NCBI GenBank assembly: GCA_020741775.1
Contig: DYYG01000013.1
Location: forward strand, 410,723 to 474,722
Reading direction: 5' to 3'
DNA: 64,000 bases
Origin: Methylorubrum populi
Lineage (GTDB): Bacteria; Pseudomonadota; Alphaproteobacteria; Rhizobiales; Beijerinckiaceae
Of this stretch, positions 7,921-16,616 are shown piece after piece (position 1 is the first letter of the stretch; each line of letters opens with the position of its first letter). The translations under genes and the position numbers were made by a program. The notes beneath the pieces are model-generated. The model ran no database searches and had not been told where the DNA came from. It saw only the letters and a program-made list of their open reading frames with translations.

Positions 7921-8887
7921 CGCGATGCGCCCGCGGGATCGCCGCCGCCTCCGGCGCGGTGGCGCCCGGTTTGGCGCCCTCCTGGTTCCCCTCTCCCGCC
8001 CGGCGCCGGTCGAAATAGGAGATCGCGCTGTGCTGCGGCAGGGCGAGGTCGTCGCGATAGGCCGCGGAGCCCAGGGCCGCGAAGGGGCCGTTGCGGTAGA
8101 AGCGGGCGTGGTGGCCGTAGGTGATCGTGGTCCCGCCGGGGCCGACGACACGGCCGCCGGCCATGGTCAGCACATGGTCGCCGGCCGCCGTATCCCATTC
8201 CATGGTCGGAGCGCAGCGCACGTAGAGATCCGCCTCGCCCGCGGCGATCAGACAGAATTTGAGGGCCGAGGAGGCGACCCGCCGCTCCCCGATCGTGAGG
8301 CGCTCCAGGCAGGCATCGGTGTCGCTGTCGCCGTGGCGGCGGCTGACCAGGGCGACGAGCCCCGCCGCAGGCGGCGTGCGCACGCCCACCGGATGAAAGG
8401 CGCCGGGCCTGCCTTCGCGGATCGGGGCCTCGCGGGCGCTCGTCCCCGCCGCCCAGACCCGCCCGAGACCCGGCGCGGCCAGCGCCGAGGCGATCGGACG
8501 GTCGCCCTGCACAAGGCAGATGTTCACGCAGTATTGTTCGCTGCCCGCCAGAAAATCGCGGGTGCCGTCGAGGGGGTCGACCAGGAAGAACAGCGGCGCC
8601 GGCGGCACGGCGCAGCAGGTTTCCTCCGCGATCACCGGGATGCCGGGAAAGGCCCGCGACAGGGCGGCGACGATCAGTTCCTCGGAGCGTGTGTCGGCGA
8701 GGCTCGCGGGAGACCCGTCGGGCTTGATGACGTGCGGGCAGTCACCGCCGTGATAGCCGCGCAGGATGCGCCCGGCCTCGCAGGCGATCTCCGCGAGCTG
8801 TTCCGCGATGCGGTCGCGGAGCGGTTCGGGCACCGGCGCTGTCAGGGCCGCCGGGGCGGCGGCCGGGGATGGCAGGGGGGCGGTCAT
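7916..8887 (-). CDS. cysQ: 3'(2'),5'-bisphosphate nucleotidase / inositol phosphatase family
   Basis: A 323-residue member of the Li-sensitive, Mg-dependent phosphatase family (inositol monophosphatase fold). Metal-site motifs are IAEET, DPLDGTRDF and WDTAAGDHVL. The proportions, and the SLADTRSEELI segment near residue 60, fit CysQ, which hydrolyses PAP/PAPS-type 3'-phosphonucleotides and protects sulfate assimilation. The C-terminal 35 residues are a variable Arg/Ala-rich tail. The start at 8887 is chosen because an upstream extension lacks family similarity. An inositol monophosphatase activity cannot be excluded from sequence. Confidence 0.86.
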   Translation of the reverse strand: MTAPLPSPAAAPAALTAPVPEPLRDRIAEQLAEIACEAGRILRGYHGGDCPHVIKPDGSPASLADTRSEELIVAALSRAFPGIPVIAEETCCAVPPAPLFFLVDPLDGTRDFLAGSEQYCVNICLVQGDRPIASALAAPGLGRVWAAGTSAREAPIREGRPGAFHPVGVRTPPAAGLVALVSRRHGDSDTDACLERLTIGERRVASSALKFCLIAAGEADLYVRCAPTMEWDTAAGDHVLTMAGGRVVGPGGTTITYGHHARFYRNGPFAALGSAAYRDDLALPQHSAISYFDRRRAGEGNQEGAKPGATAPEAAAIPRAHRG

Positions 8888-9162
8888 CGCAATGTCATGC
8901 AACGAGAGATGGAGTCTTGTCGATCCGAAGGCAAGCAAATCCGATGCGCAGCCAGGTCATCGCCTGATTGCGCGCCGGTTACGGCCGAATTCGGGACGCC
9001 GAACGGCGCGCGGCGCCGATCTGCTCGGTTGAAGCGGCTTTCCAAAGCGGTCTGCGGTGACTATTCGCTAGCCACTTCGGTGCCCGCCGCGTCCGAGGGG
9101 CGGATCGCCCCCGATCGAGCGCCTCGCGACACCTCCCTCGACTTCCGGCAACGGAGCGCGCC

Positions 9163-9903
9163 ATGAGCGGTACCAGCAGCCTCACCCTCGACTCCCTCGA
9201 TCTCTCGGCCCTGCTGTGCTCGCGCGTCTGCCACGACGTGATCAGCCCGATCGGCGCGATCGTGAACGGGCTCGAAGTGCTGGAGGATGACAACGATCCC
9301 TCCATGCGCGAATTCGCGCTCGAACTGATCCGCAAGAGCGCGCGCACCGCCTCGGCCCGGGTGCAGTTCGCCCGCATCGCCTTCGGCGCCGCCGGCTCGG
9401 CCGGCGCCTCGATCGATCTGGCCGATGCGGAGAAGGTCTCGCGGGCCATGTTCGCCGACGAGAAGACCCAGATCGCCTGGAGCGCTCCCCAGGCCCTGTT
9501 CCCCAAGAACAAGGTCAAGCTCCTGCTCAATCTGGTCGTGATCGCCTCCGGCGCGATTCCCCGCGGCGGCCTGATCGATGTGGCGGTGACCGGCGGCGGC
9601 GAGGCGCCGCTTTTCGTGCTGCGGGCCAAGGGCAGCCATGCCCGCATCCCGCCCCATGTCGAGGCGCTGATCGCCGGCACGCCGGAGGGCGGCACCGTCG
9701 ACGCCCACGGCATCCTGCCGTTCTATGCCGGCCTGGTGGCCCGCGCGGCGGCGATGGATGTGCGCTTCACGATCGAGGGCGACGAGGTGACGGTGACCGC
9801 CACCCCGACCGAGGCCGGCACCGGCCTTCCGGGCGCGCCCGCTCCCAGCCTGGAGGCCGACCGCCCCTCCGACAGCGCACCGCCGGATACGCAGCTCGCC
9901 TGA
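9163..9903 (+). CDS. chpT: Histidine phosphotransferase ChpT
   Basis: A 246-residue histidine phosphotransferase of the ChpT family. The phospho-acceptor is His24 in RVCHDVISPIGAI, followed by the two-helix dimerisation region (NGLEVLEDD). A degenerate ATPase-like domain runs from about residue 95 and lacks the N/G-box nucleotide motifs. ChpT relays phosphate from CckA to CtrA and CpdR in alphaproteobacteria. The start ATG follows a purine-rich stretch about 10 bases upstream. The last 35 residues are a divergent tail. It lies just before a chemotaxis operon but is separated from it by an inverted repeat. Confidence 0.92.
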   Translation: MSGTSSLTLDSLDLSALLCSRVCHDVISPIGAIVNGLEVLEDDNDPSMREFALELIRKSARTASARVQFARIAFGAAGSAGASIDLADAEKVSRAMFADEKTQIAWSAPQALFPKNKVKLLLNLVVIASGAIPRGGLIDVAVTGGGEAPLFVLRAKGSHARIPPHVEALIAGTPEGGTVDAHGILPFYAGLVARAAAMDVRFTIEGDEVTVTATPTEAGTGLPGAPAPSLEADRPSDSAPPDTQLA

Positions 9904-9912
9904 AGCGGAGCG

Positions 9913-9940
9913 GGCCCCTAAACATTTGTGTTTTTGGGCC
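9913..9940. other. Inverted repeat between chpT and cheA
   Basis: Two 12-base arms (ggcccctaaaca and tgtttttgggcc) with a 4-base loop pair at 10 of 12 positions. The position 10 bases after the chpT stop suggests a transcription stop or attenuator, but there is no T-run after it. It could equally be an operator for the che operon. Confidence 0.4.
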
Positions 9941-10018
9941 TGCCCGCAACGCTTCTCTAACTTTCCGTACCGAGAATGCTCGTCGCACGTCCCTTCGTGC
10001 CTGTAGACGAGTACGCCC

Positions 10019-12751
10019 ATGGACGATCTGCTTCGCGAATTCCTGGTCGAGAGCGCCGAGCATCTGGACACAGTCGACGCAGAGCTGGTTCGGTTCGAGC
10101 AGGATCCGAACAATCAGCAGATCTTGCGGAACATCTTCCGGCTCGTCCATACCATCAAGGGAACCTGCGGCTTCCTCGGGCTGCCGCGGCTGGAAGCCCT
10201 GGCCCATGCCGCCGAGACCCTGATGGGCCGCTTCCGCGACGGCTATCCCGTCAGCGGCGGCTCCGTGACCCTGATTCTCGCCACCCTCGACCGCCTGAAG
10301 GCGATCCTCTCCGATCTGGAGGCGACCGGCGCCGAGCCCGCGGGCGCCGATGCCGACCTCATCGATGCCCTGGAGCGGATGGCCTCCGAGGAAGCGCCCA
10401 CCGCTGCGGCGCCTGTCGCCGCCCCGGCCCCGATCGTCCTGCCGCAGATTCTGGAAAGGGAGCTGAAGCCCGGCGAGGTCTCCCTCGACGAGCTGGAGCG
10501 GGCCTTCATGGAGGCGCCCGGCCCCGACGATGACGCGGGCGAGCCGGCCCTCGACGCCTTCCCGGAACCTGTCCCGGAAGCCTTCGCCGGCCCCGCGCCC
10601 GAGGCCGCCACCGAGGTGGAGCCGGTCGCCTCGGCCCCGGCCGCCGCAGCGCCGGCCTCCGCGCCGAGCGAGGGGGGCGAGGGCCCCGTCACCAAGGTTC
10701 AGACGATCCGCGTGAACGTCGACACCATCGAGCACCTGATGACGATGGTGTCCGAGTTGGTGCTGACCCGCAACCAGCTCCTCGAGATCGCCCGCCGGCA
10801 CGAGGATTCGGGTTACAAGGTTCCGCTGCAGCGCCTCAGCCACGTCACCGCCGAGCTGCAGGAAGGCGTGATGAAGACGCGCATGCAGCCGATCGGCAAT
10901 GCGTGGCAGAAGCTGCCGCGGGTCGTGCGCGACCTCTCGGCGGAACTCGGCAAGGGCATCGACCTCGTCATGTCCGGCGCCGAGACCGAACTTGATCGCC
11001 AAGTGCTCGACGTCATCAAGGATCCGCTCACCCACATGGTGCGCAACTCGGCCGATCACGGCATCGAGGCCACCAAGGACCGCGTGAAGGCCGGTAAGCC
11101 GGCCCGCGGCGCGATCCGTCTCTCCGCCTATCACGAGGGCGGCACGATCACGATCGAGATCGCCGATGACGGCAAGGGCCTTGACCTTGCGGCCATCCGC
11201 AAGAAGGCGGTCGAGCGCAACCTCGCTCCCGCCGCCGAGGTCGAGAAGATGACCGACGCGCAGGTCGCGAAGTTCATCTTCCATGCGGGTTTCTCCACCG
11301 CCAAGGCGGTGACCTCGGTCTCCGGCCGCGGCGTCGGCATGGATGTGGTCAAGACCAACATCGAAACCATCGGCGGCGTCGTCGACATCGCCACCGAACT
11401 CGGCAAGGGCACGACCTTCACCATCAAGATCCCGCTCACCCTGGCCATCGTCTCGGCCCTGATCGTCAAGGCCGGCGAGCAGCGTTACGCGATGCCGCAG
11501 ATCGCAGTGCTGGAGCTGGTGCGGGTCGATCCCAAGGACGACAAGAAGAGCACCAACTCGATCGAGCGCATCCACGGTGCGCCGGTGCTGCGCCTGCGCG
11601 AGCGGCTCCTGCCGATCGTCACCCTCGACGGGCTGATGCGCGGCCAGGCCACCGTCGAGGAGGGCGAGATCGTCGAATCCGGCTTCGTGGTGGTGGCCCA
11701 GGTCGGCCGGCAGCGCTTCGGCGTCCTCGTCGACGAGGTCTTCCACACGGAGGAGATCGTCGTGAAGCCGATGTCGTCCAAGCTGCGGCACATCCCGCTG
11801 TTTGCCGGCAACACCATCCTCGGCGACGGCGCCGTGGTGCTGATCGTCGATCCCAATGGCATCGCCAAGCTCGTGGGCCAGAGCGCGCAGTCCGGCGCAT
11901 CCGCCGAGACCGAGAGCGAGGAGGCGGAGGCCGGTGACGCCAAGGCGACGCTCCTCGTGTTCAAGGGCGGCTCGGGCGGTTTCAAGGCGGTGCCGCTCTC
12001 TCTCGTCACCCGCCTGGAGGAGATCGATTCCTCGAAGATCGAACATCTCGGCGGGCGCCCGCTGATCCAGTATCGCGGCCGCCTGATGCCGCTGGTGCCG
12101 GCCGATCCCTCGATCGAGATCCGTTCCGAGGGCATGCAGGCGCTCGTGGTGTTCTCCGACGGCGACCGGGCCATGGGCCTCGTGGTGGACGAGATCGTCG
12201 ACATCGTCGAGGAGCGCCTCGACATCGAGATCGCTGCCGACCGCTCGGACCTCATCGGCTCGGCGGTGCTGCGGGGCCGGGCGACCGACATCATCAACAT
12301 CGCCCACTTCCTGCCCCTGGCCTACGACGACTGGGCCCGCGGGCCGCGCAAGACCGTGGTCAAGGCGCCCTCGCTGCTGCTGGTCGATGACTCGGCCTTC
12401 TTCCGCGACATGCTCACCCCCGTCCTCAAGGCGGCGGGCTACGGCGTGACCTCTGCCGCGTCGGCCGATGAGGCCCTCGGCCTGCTCAGGAGCAATCCGG
12501 GCATCGACCTCGTGGTCAGCGATCTCGAGATGCCCGGCCGCAGCGGATTCGACCTCGTGGCCGCCATGCGCGAGGCCGGCGGCCGCCTGGCGCAACTGCC
12601 GGTCATCGCCCTGACGGGCACGGTCGGGGCCGATGCCATCGACCGGGCCCGGCGCCTCGCGATCAGCGACCTCGTGGCCAAGTTCGACCGCAGCGGCCTG
12701 CTCGCCGCACTCGCCGAACTCGGTGACACCGATTTCGCCAAGGCCGCCTGA
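10019..12751 (+). CDS. cheA: Hybrid chemotaxis histidine kinase CheA (with C-terminal receiver)
   Basis: A 910-residue CheA. The N-terminal Hpt domain has phospho-acceptor His44 (RLVHTIKGTCGFLG). A Pro/Ala-rich linker (about 125-230) stands where the CheY-binding P2 domain would be. The dimerisation helices begin near VNVDTIEHLM. The HATPase domain shows HMVRNSADHGIE, DDGKGLD and GRGVGMDVVK. A CheW-like domain follows (about 480-620), then a second CheW-like segment (about 640-770), and finally a receiver with LLLVDDSAFFRD and phospho-Asp in SDLEMPG. This architecture resembles the CheA(Y) kinases of Azospirillum and Rhodospirillum centenum Che1. First gene of a cheA-W-Y-B-R operon; no receptor gene is adjacent. 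Confidence 0.95.
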   Translation: MDDLLREFLVESAEHLDTVDAELVRFEQDPNNQQILRNIFRLVHTIKGTCGFLGLPRLEALAHAAETLMGRFRDGYPVSGGSVTLILATLDRLKAILSDLEATGAEPAGADADLIDALERMASEEAPTAAAPVAAPAPIVLPQILERELKPGEVSLDELERAFMEAPGPDDDAGEPALDAFPEPVPEAFAGPAPEAATEVEPVASAPAAAAPASAPSEGGEGPVTKVQTIRVNVDTIEHLMTMVSELVLTRNQLLEIARRHEDSGYKVPLQRLSHVTAELQEGVMKTRMQPIGNAWQKLPRVVRDLSAELGKGIDLVMSGAETELDRQVLDVIKDPLTHMVRNSADHGIEATKDRVKAGKPARGAIRLSAYHEGGTITIEIADDGKGLDLAAIRKKAVERNLAPAAEVEKMTDAQVAKFIFHAGFSTAKAVTSVSGRGVGMDVVKTNIETIGGVVDIATELGKGTTFTIKIPLTLAIVSALIVKAGEQRYAMPQIAVLELVRVDPKDDKKSTNSIERIHGAPVLRLRERLLPIVTLDGLMRGQATVEEGEIVESGFVVVAQVGRQRFGVLVDEVFHTEEIVVKPMSSKLRHIPLFAGNTILGDGAVVLIVDPNGIAKLVGQSAQSGASAETESEEAEAGDAKATLLVFKGGSGGFKAVPLSLVTRLEEIDSSKIEHLGGRPLIQYRGRLMPLVPADPSIEIRSEGMQALVVFSDGDRAMGLVVDEIVDIVEERLDIEIAADRSDLIGSAVLRGRATDIINIAHFLPLAYDDWARGPRKTVVKAPSLLLVDDSAFFRDMLTPVLKAAGYGVTSAASADEALGLLRSNPGIDLVVSDLEMPGRSGFDLVAAMREAGGRLAQLPVIALTGTVGADAIDRARRLAISDLVAKFDRSGLLAALAELGDTDFAKAA

Positions 12752-12782
12752 GACCCGAACGGACCGAGAAGGAGAAGCCGCC

Positions 12783-13262
12783 ATGCAGGCCGCCAACGGC
12801 AACGGTATTCCGACCGACACCACCGACTACGTCACGGTCTTCGTTGGCGAGACCATGTTCGGGCTCACCATCGACCGGGTGCACGACGTGTTCGTGCCCG
12901 CCGGCATCACCCCGGTGCCCCTGGCGCCCAAGGAGATCGTCGGTCTGCTCAACCTGCGCGGACGGGTCGTCACCGCCCTGTGCCTGCGCCGCCGGCTCGG
13001 CCTTCCGAGCCGCGAGGCAGGAGCGGCGCAGATGGCCATCGGCCTGGAGCAGGCGGGCGAGACCTTCGCGCTCATCGTCGACGGCGTCGGCGAGGTGCTC
13101 AAGCTCGGCGCCGAGACGCAGGAGCCGGTGCCGATCAACCTTGATGCCCGCTGGCGCGACCTCTCCCTCGGCGTCCACCGCCTGGACGGACGCCTGCTCG
13201 TCATCCTCGACGTCAACGCCCTGCTCGCCTTCGGTGACGCACGCGAGACAAAGGCGGCCTGA
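12783..13262 (+). CDS. cheW: Chemotaxis coupling protein CheW
   Basis: A 159-residue CheW that links receptors to CheA. The core contains YVTVFVGETMFGLTID, the turn VFVPAGITPVPLAPKEIVGL, the NLRGRVVTAL motif and a DGVGEVLKL strand. The ATG at 12783 follows gagaaggagaa at good spacing, 31 bases after the cheA stop. Its stop lies one base before the GTG start of cheY, implying tight coupling within the operon. Confidence 0.95.
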   Translation: MQAANGNGIPTDTTDYVTVFVGETMFGLTIDRVHDVFVPAGITPVPLAPKEIVGLLNLRGRVVTALCLRRRLGLPSREAGAAQMAIGLEQAGETFALIVDGVGEVLKLGAETQEPVPINLDARWRDLSLGVHRLDGRLLVILDVNALLAFGDARETKAA

Positions 13263-13263
13263 G

Positions 13264-13695
13264 GTGACGGACGCCCCCGCAAGGATCGACCCGAGCAGGA
13301 CTGCCCCGAGCAAGTCCGCCCTGATCGTCGACGATTCGGCGGTCATCCGCAAAGTCGCCCGCCGCATCCTCGAAACGCTCGATTTCAGCGTCCGGGATGC
13401 GGAGGACGGAAGGACGGCGCTCGCGCTGTGCGCCCAGGCCATGCCGTCGGTGATCCTGCTCGACTGGAACATGCCGAACATGGATGGCTACGAGGTGCTG
13501 CGGCAGCTGCGGCAATTCCCCTCCGGCGTCAGGCCGAAGGTACTGTTCTGCACCACCGAGAACGACATCGGCGCCATCGCCCGCGCCCTGCGCGCGGGCG
13601 CCGACGAATACATCATGAAGCCTTTCGACCGGGAAATCATGATGGCCAAGCTCGATCAGGTCGGCTTCCCGATGCGGCCGTCTCAGGCCGCCTGA
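13264..13695 (+). CDS. cheY: Chemotaxis response regulator CheY
   Basis: A 143-residue single-domain receiver. It shows the acidic pair IVDDSAVIRK, the phospho-acceptor Asp in ILLDWNMPNMDGYE, the Thr in FCTTENDIG and the Lys in YIMKPFDRE. A GTG start at 13264, one base after the cheW stop, gives an N-terminal extension of about 17 residues before the receiver core. It transmits CheA phosphate to the flagellar motor. The start is the only uncertain point; no internal ATG precedes the receiver fold. Confidence 0.92.
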   Translation: MTDAPARIDPSRTAPSKSALIVDDSAVIRKVARRILETLDFSVRDAEDGRTALALCAQAMPSVILLDWNMPNMDGYEVLRQLRQFPSGVRPKVLFCTTENDIGAIARALRAGADEYIMKPFDREIMMAKLDQVGFPMRPSQAA

Positions 13696-13825
13696 TCCCG
13701 CACGGCACCTGAGTGATGACGGCATCCGCCAACCCGAAGGGCTCGGCCGGATGTCGTCCGAAACCGACCCTCCGGATCCGGGGACCGTGAGGTCTCCGTT
13801 CCCCTGTCCCCGAAGCGAGACCCCC

Positions 13826-14971
13826 ATGCCGGCATCCCCCGCCGTCGCTCACGTCCCGGCGGCGCGCAGCCCTGTGAAGGTGCTGGTCGCCGACGACTCG
13901 GCGGTGGTGCGCGGGCTCGTGTCACGCTGGCTCAGCGAGGCGGGCCACGAGGTGGTGGCCACCGCGCCCAACGGACGCGCCGCCGTCGATGCCCTCGCCC
14001 GGTGCTCTCCGGACGTGGTGCTGCTCGACATCGAGATGCCGGAGCTCGATGGCATCCAGGCCCTGCCGCTGATCCTGGCCAAGCAGCCGGGGGTTCAGGT
14101 CGTGATGATGTCGACCCTGACCCAGCGCAATGCCGACGTGTCGTTGCGCTGCCTCTCGCTCGGCGCCGTCGACTACATCCCGAAGCCGGAGAGCAACCGG
14201 GGTGTCACCACCTCGGACGGATTCCGCAACGACCTGATTCAGCGCATCCGGGTGTTCGGCGCCGCCCGCGCCCGGCGCCGGCCAGCCCCGGCCGAGGCGG
14301 TATCGACGGTCCCGCACGCCGCGTCGCCCGCCGTTTCCCGCCTGTCGGGAGCGGTCACGCTGCGTCCGCGCCCGCGCAGCGTACCGGCCCCGCGCGCCCT
14401 GCTGATCGGCTCCTCCACCGGCGGACCCCGGGCGGTGGGCGAGGTGCTGGAGAAGATCGGGGCGGCCACGCTCCGCCGCCTGCCGGTCCTGATCGTACAG
14501 CATATGCCGCCGGTCTTTACCGCCGTCTTCGCCGAGCATCTGAGCGCCCGGGTCGGTGTGCCCGCCGCCGAGGGCAAGGCCGACGAGCGCGTGCAGCCGG
14601 GCCGGATCTACGTCGCCCCCGGCGGGCGCCACATGCGGCTCGCCGGCAGCGCCGCCGAGCCGGTGATCCGCCTCGACGACGGGCCACCCGTGAATTTCTG
14701 CCGCCCGGCGGTGGACGTGATGTTCCTCGATGCCGCTACCCTGTTCGGTGGGGCGACGCTGAGCGTGATCCTCACCGGCATGGGCTCGGACGGCACGGCG
14801 GGCGCCCGCGCCCTGGTCGAGGCCGGCGGCATCCTGCTCGCCCAGGACGAGGCGACGAGCACGGTCTGGGGGATGCCCGGCAGCGTCGCCAAGGCGGGCC
14901 TCTGCCACGCCCTGCTTCCCCTGCCCGAGATCGGACCGGCGCTGCGCAGCGCGATCGCGGAGCGCGCCTGA
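13826..14971 (+). CDS. cheB: Protein-glutamate methylesterase CheB
   Basis: A 381-residue CheB. The N-terminal receiver has KVLVADDSAVVRG and phospho-Asp68 in VVLLDIEMPELDGI. The C-terminal methylesterase has catalytic Ser in IGSSTGGPRAV, His in IVQHMPPVF and Asp in TGMGSDGTAGA. It removes methyl groups from chemoreceptor glutamates and deamidates glutamines. The ATG at 13826 follows GCGAGA at short spacing; an in-frame ATG at 13751 would add 25 Pro-rich residues. The stop overlaps the cheR start by one base (TGATG). Confidence 0.94.
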   Translation: MPASPAVAHVPAARSPVKVLVADDSAVVRGLVSRWLSEAGHEVVATAPNGRAAVDALARCSPDVVLLDIEMPELDGIQALPLILAKQPGVQVVMMSTLTQRNADVSLRCLSLGAVDYIPKPESNRGVTTSDGFRNDLIQRIRVFGAARARRRPAPAEAVSTVPHAASPAVSRLSGAVTLRPRPRSVPAPRALLIGSSTGGPRAVGEVLEKIGAATLRRLPVLIVQHMPPVFTAVFAEHLSARVGVPAAEGKADERVQPGRIYVAPGGRHMRLAGSAAEPVIRLDDGPPVNFCRPAVDVMFLDAATLFGGATLSVILTGMGSDGTAGARALVEAGGILLAQDEATSTVWGMPGSVAKAGLCHALLPLPEIGPALRSAIAERA

Positions 14972-15825
14972 TGACCGAGGCCGATTTCGCGTTCCTGCGC
15001 GACTATCTCAGGAAGCGCTCGGGGCTCAGCCTCGGGCCGGAGAAGCGTTATCTCGTCGAGAGCCGGCTGACGCCGATCTGCCGCCGCTTCGGGATCGCCA
15101 CCCTGGCCGATCTCGTCGGCACCCTCCGGCTGTCGCGGGAGGGCCCGCTGGAACGGGCGGTGGTGGAGGCGATGACCACCAACGAGACCTTTTTCTTCCG
15201 CGACCGCGTGCCGTTCGACCTGTTCCGCGAGGTGCTGCTGCCGAAGGCCATCGCCGCCCGCGCCGCCCAGCGCCGCCTGCGGATCTGGTCGGCGGCGGCC
15301 TCCACCGGCCAGGAGCCCTATTCCCTCGCCATGATGATCCACGAGGCGGGCGCGCAACTCGCCGGCTGGCAGGTGGAGATCGTCGGCACCGATCTCTCGA
15401 CCGAGGTGCTGGAGAAGGCGCGGCTGGGCCTCTACAGCCATTTCGAGGTGCAGCGCGGCCTGCCGGTCCAGCTTCTGGTGAAGTACTTCACCCAGGTCGG
15501 CGAGCAGTGGCGGCTCAACCCGGCGATCACCGGCATGGTGAGCTTCAGGCCGCTCAACCTGCTGCAGCCGTTCGAGCATCTCGGCCAGTTCGACATCGTC
15601 TATTGCCGCAACGTGCTGATCTACTTCGACGCACCGACCAAGACCGACGTGCTCGACCGGATCGCGAAGGTTCTGACCCCCGACGGGGCCGTGCTGCTCG
15701 GAGCCGCCGAGACGGTGATCGGCCTCACCGATTCCCTGGTGCCCGACCCCCAGCATCGCGGCCTCTACCGCCAGACCGCCGTCGGGCGGCCTGCGATGAC
15801 TCACCGCCTCGCCGCGGGTTTCTGA
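14971..15825 (+). CDS. cheR: Chemoreceptor methyltransferase CheR
   Basis: A 284-residue SAM-dependent methyltransferase that methylates receptor glutamates, opposing CheB. The N-terminal helical domain (FLRDYLRKRSGLSLGPEKRY) is followed by the catalytic domain with TTNETFFFRD, the SAM-binding RIWSAAASTGQEPYS, and FDIVYCRNVLIYFD. It is coupled to cheB by a one-base overlap and ends the che operon. No C-terminal receptor-docking pentapeptide or TPR extension is present. Confidence 0.95.
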   Translation: MTEADFAFLRDYLRKRSGLSLGPEKRYLVESRLTPICRRFGIATLADLVGTLRLSREGPLERAVVEAMTTNETFFFRDRVPFDLFREVLLPKAIAARAAQRRLRIWSAAASTGQEPYSLAMMIHEAGAQLAGWQVEIVGTDLSTEVLEKARLGLYSHFEVQRGLPVQLLVKYFTQVGEQWRLNPAITGMVSFRPLNLLQPFEHLGQFDIVYCRNVLIYFDAPTKTDVLDRIAKVLTPDGAVLLGAAETVIGLTDSLVPDPQHRGLYRQTAVGRPAMTHRLAAGF

Positions 15826-15884
15826 GCGATTGCCGCCGCCCGACCTGATGCCGTCAGGCCGGGTCCGGCTCTAGATTGCGGGGC

Positions 15885-16616
15885 ATGACCTACGACGCGC
15901 CGCGACTGCTCGCCTGCGGGGATACCGCCTTCACCATCGAGTTCGCGGCGGGGATCGAGGCCGAGGCGGGCGCCCGCGTGATGGCGCTCGATGCTCTGCT
16001 CACCGAGCGCGCGCCGCCCGGCCTCGTCGAGACCGTGCCGACCTACCGCTCGCTGACGGTGCATCTCGATCCCCTCGTGGCCGACCCGGCCGAACTCGGC
16101 CGCACCGTGCTGGCGCTCGCGGGCGAGGCGCTCGCCCCCCTTCCCACCGCGCGGCTATGGCGGATTCCCGTGGTCTATGGCGGCGCGTTCGGGATCGATC
16201 TGGAGGCGGTCGCCGCCCATCACGGCCTCACGCCGGAGGCGGTGATCGCGCGCCACAGCGCCCCCGAATACCGGGTGGCGATGATCGGCTTCCTGCCCGG
16301 CTACGCCTATCTCGCCGGGCTCGATTCCGGCCTAGCCCTGTCCCGGCGCCCGAGCCCGCGGCCGGTGACGCCCGCCGGCACCGTCTCCATCGGCGGCGCC
16401 CAGGCCCTGGTGGCGAGCATCGCCGCCCCGAGCGGCTGGCATCTTCTCGGCCGCACCCCCGTCAAAACCTTCGTGCCGGAGCGCGTGCCGGCCTTCCTGC
16501 TGCGGCCCGGCGACCGGGTGCGCTTCGTGCCGACCGCGCCGGAGTGCTGGGACGTGCTGGCCGCCGCGGCGGAGGCTGGCGAAACGGTGGCCGAGCTGTG
16601 CGAGGCGGAGGCATGA
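15885..16616 (+). CDS. pxpB: 5-oxoprolinase subunit PxpB
   Basis: A 243-residue KipI/PxpB-family protein, one subunit of the ATP-dependent 5-oxoprolinase that opens 5-oxoproline to glutamate. Family motifs include YRSLTVHLDP, IPVVYGG, EYRVAMIGFLPGYAYL, PAGTVSIGGAQA and GWHLLGRTP. The ATG at 15885 is preferred to a TTG nine bases upstream. It overlaps pxpC by 4 bases (ATGA). The third subunit, pxpA (LamB/YcsF), is not adjacent. Confidence 0.93.
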   Translation: MTYDAPRLLACGDTAFTIEFAAGIEAEAGARVMALDALLTERAPPGLVETVPTYRSLTVHLDPLVADPAELGRTVLALAGEALAPLPTARLWRIPVVYGGAFGIDLEAVAAHHGLTPEAVIARHSAPEYRVAMIGFLPGYAYLAGLDSGLALSRRPSPRPVTPAGTVSIGGAQALVASIAAPSGWHLLGRTPVKTFVPERVPAFLLRPGDRVRFVPTAPECWDVLAAAAEAGETVAELCEAEA

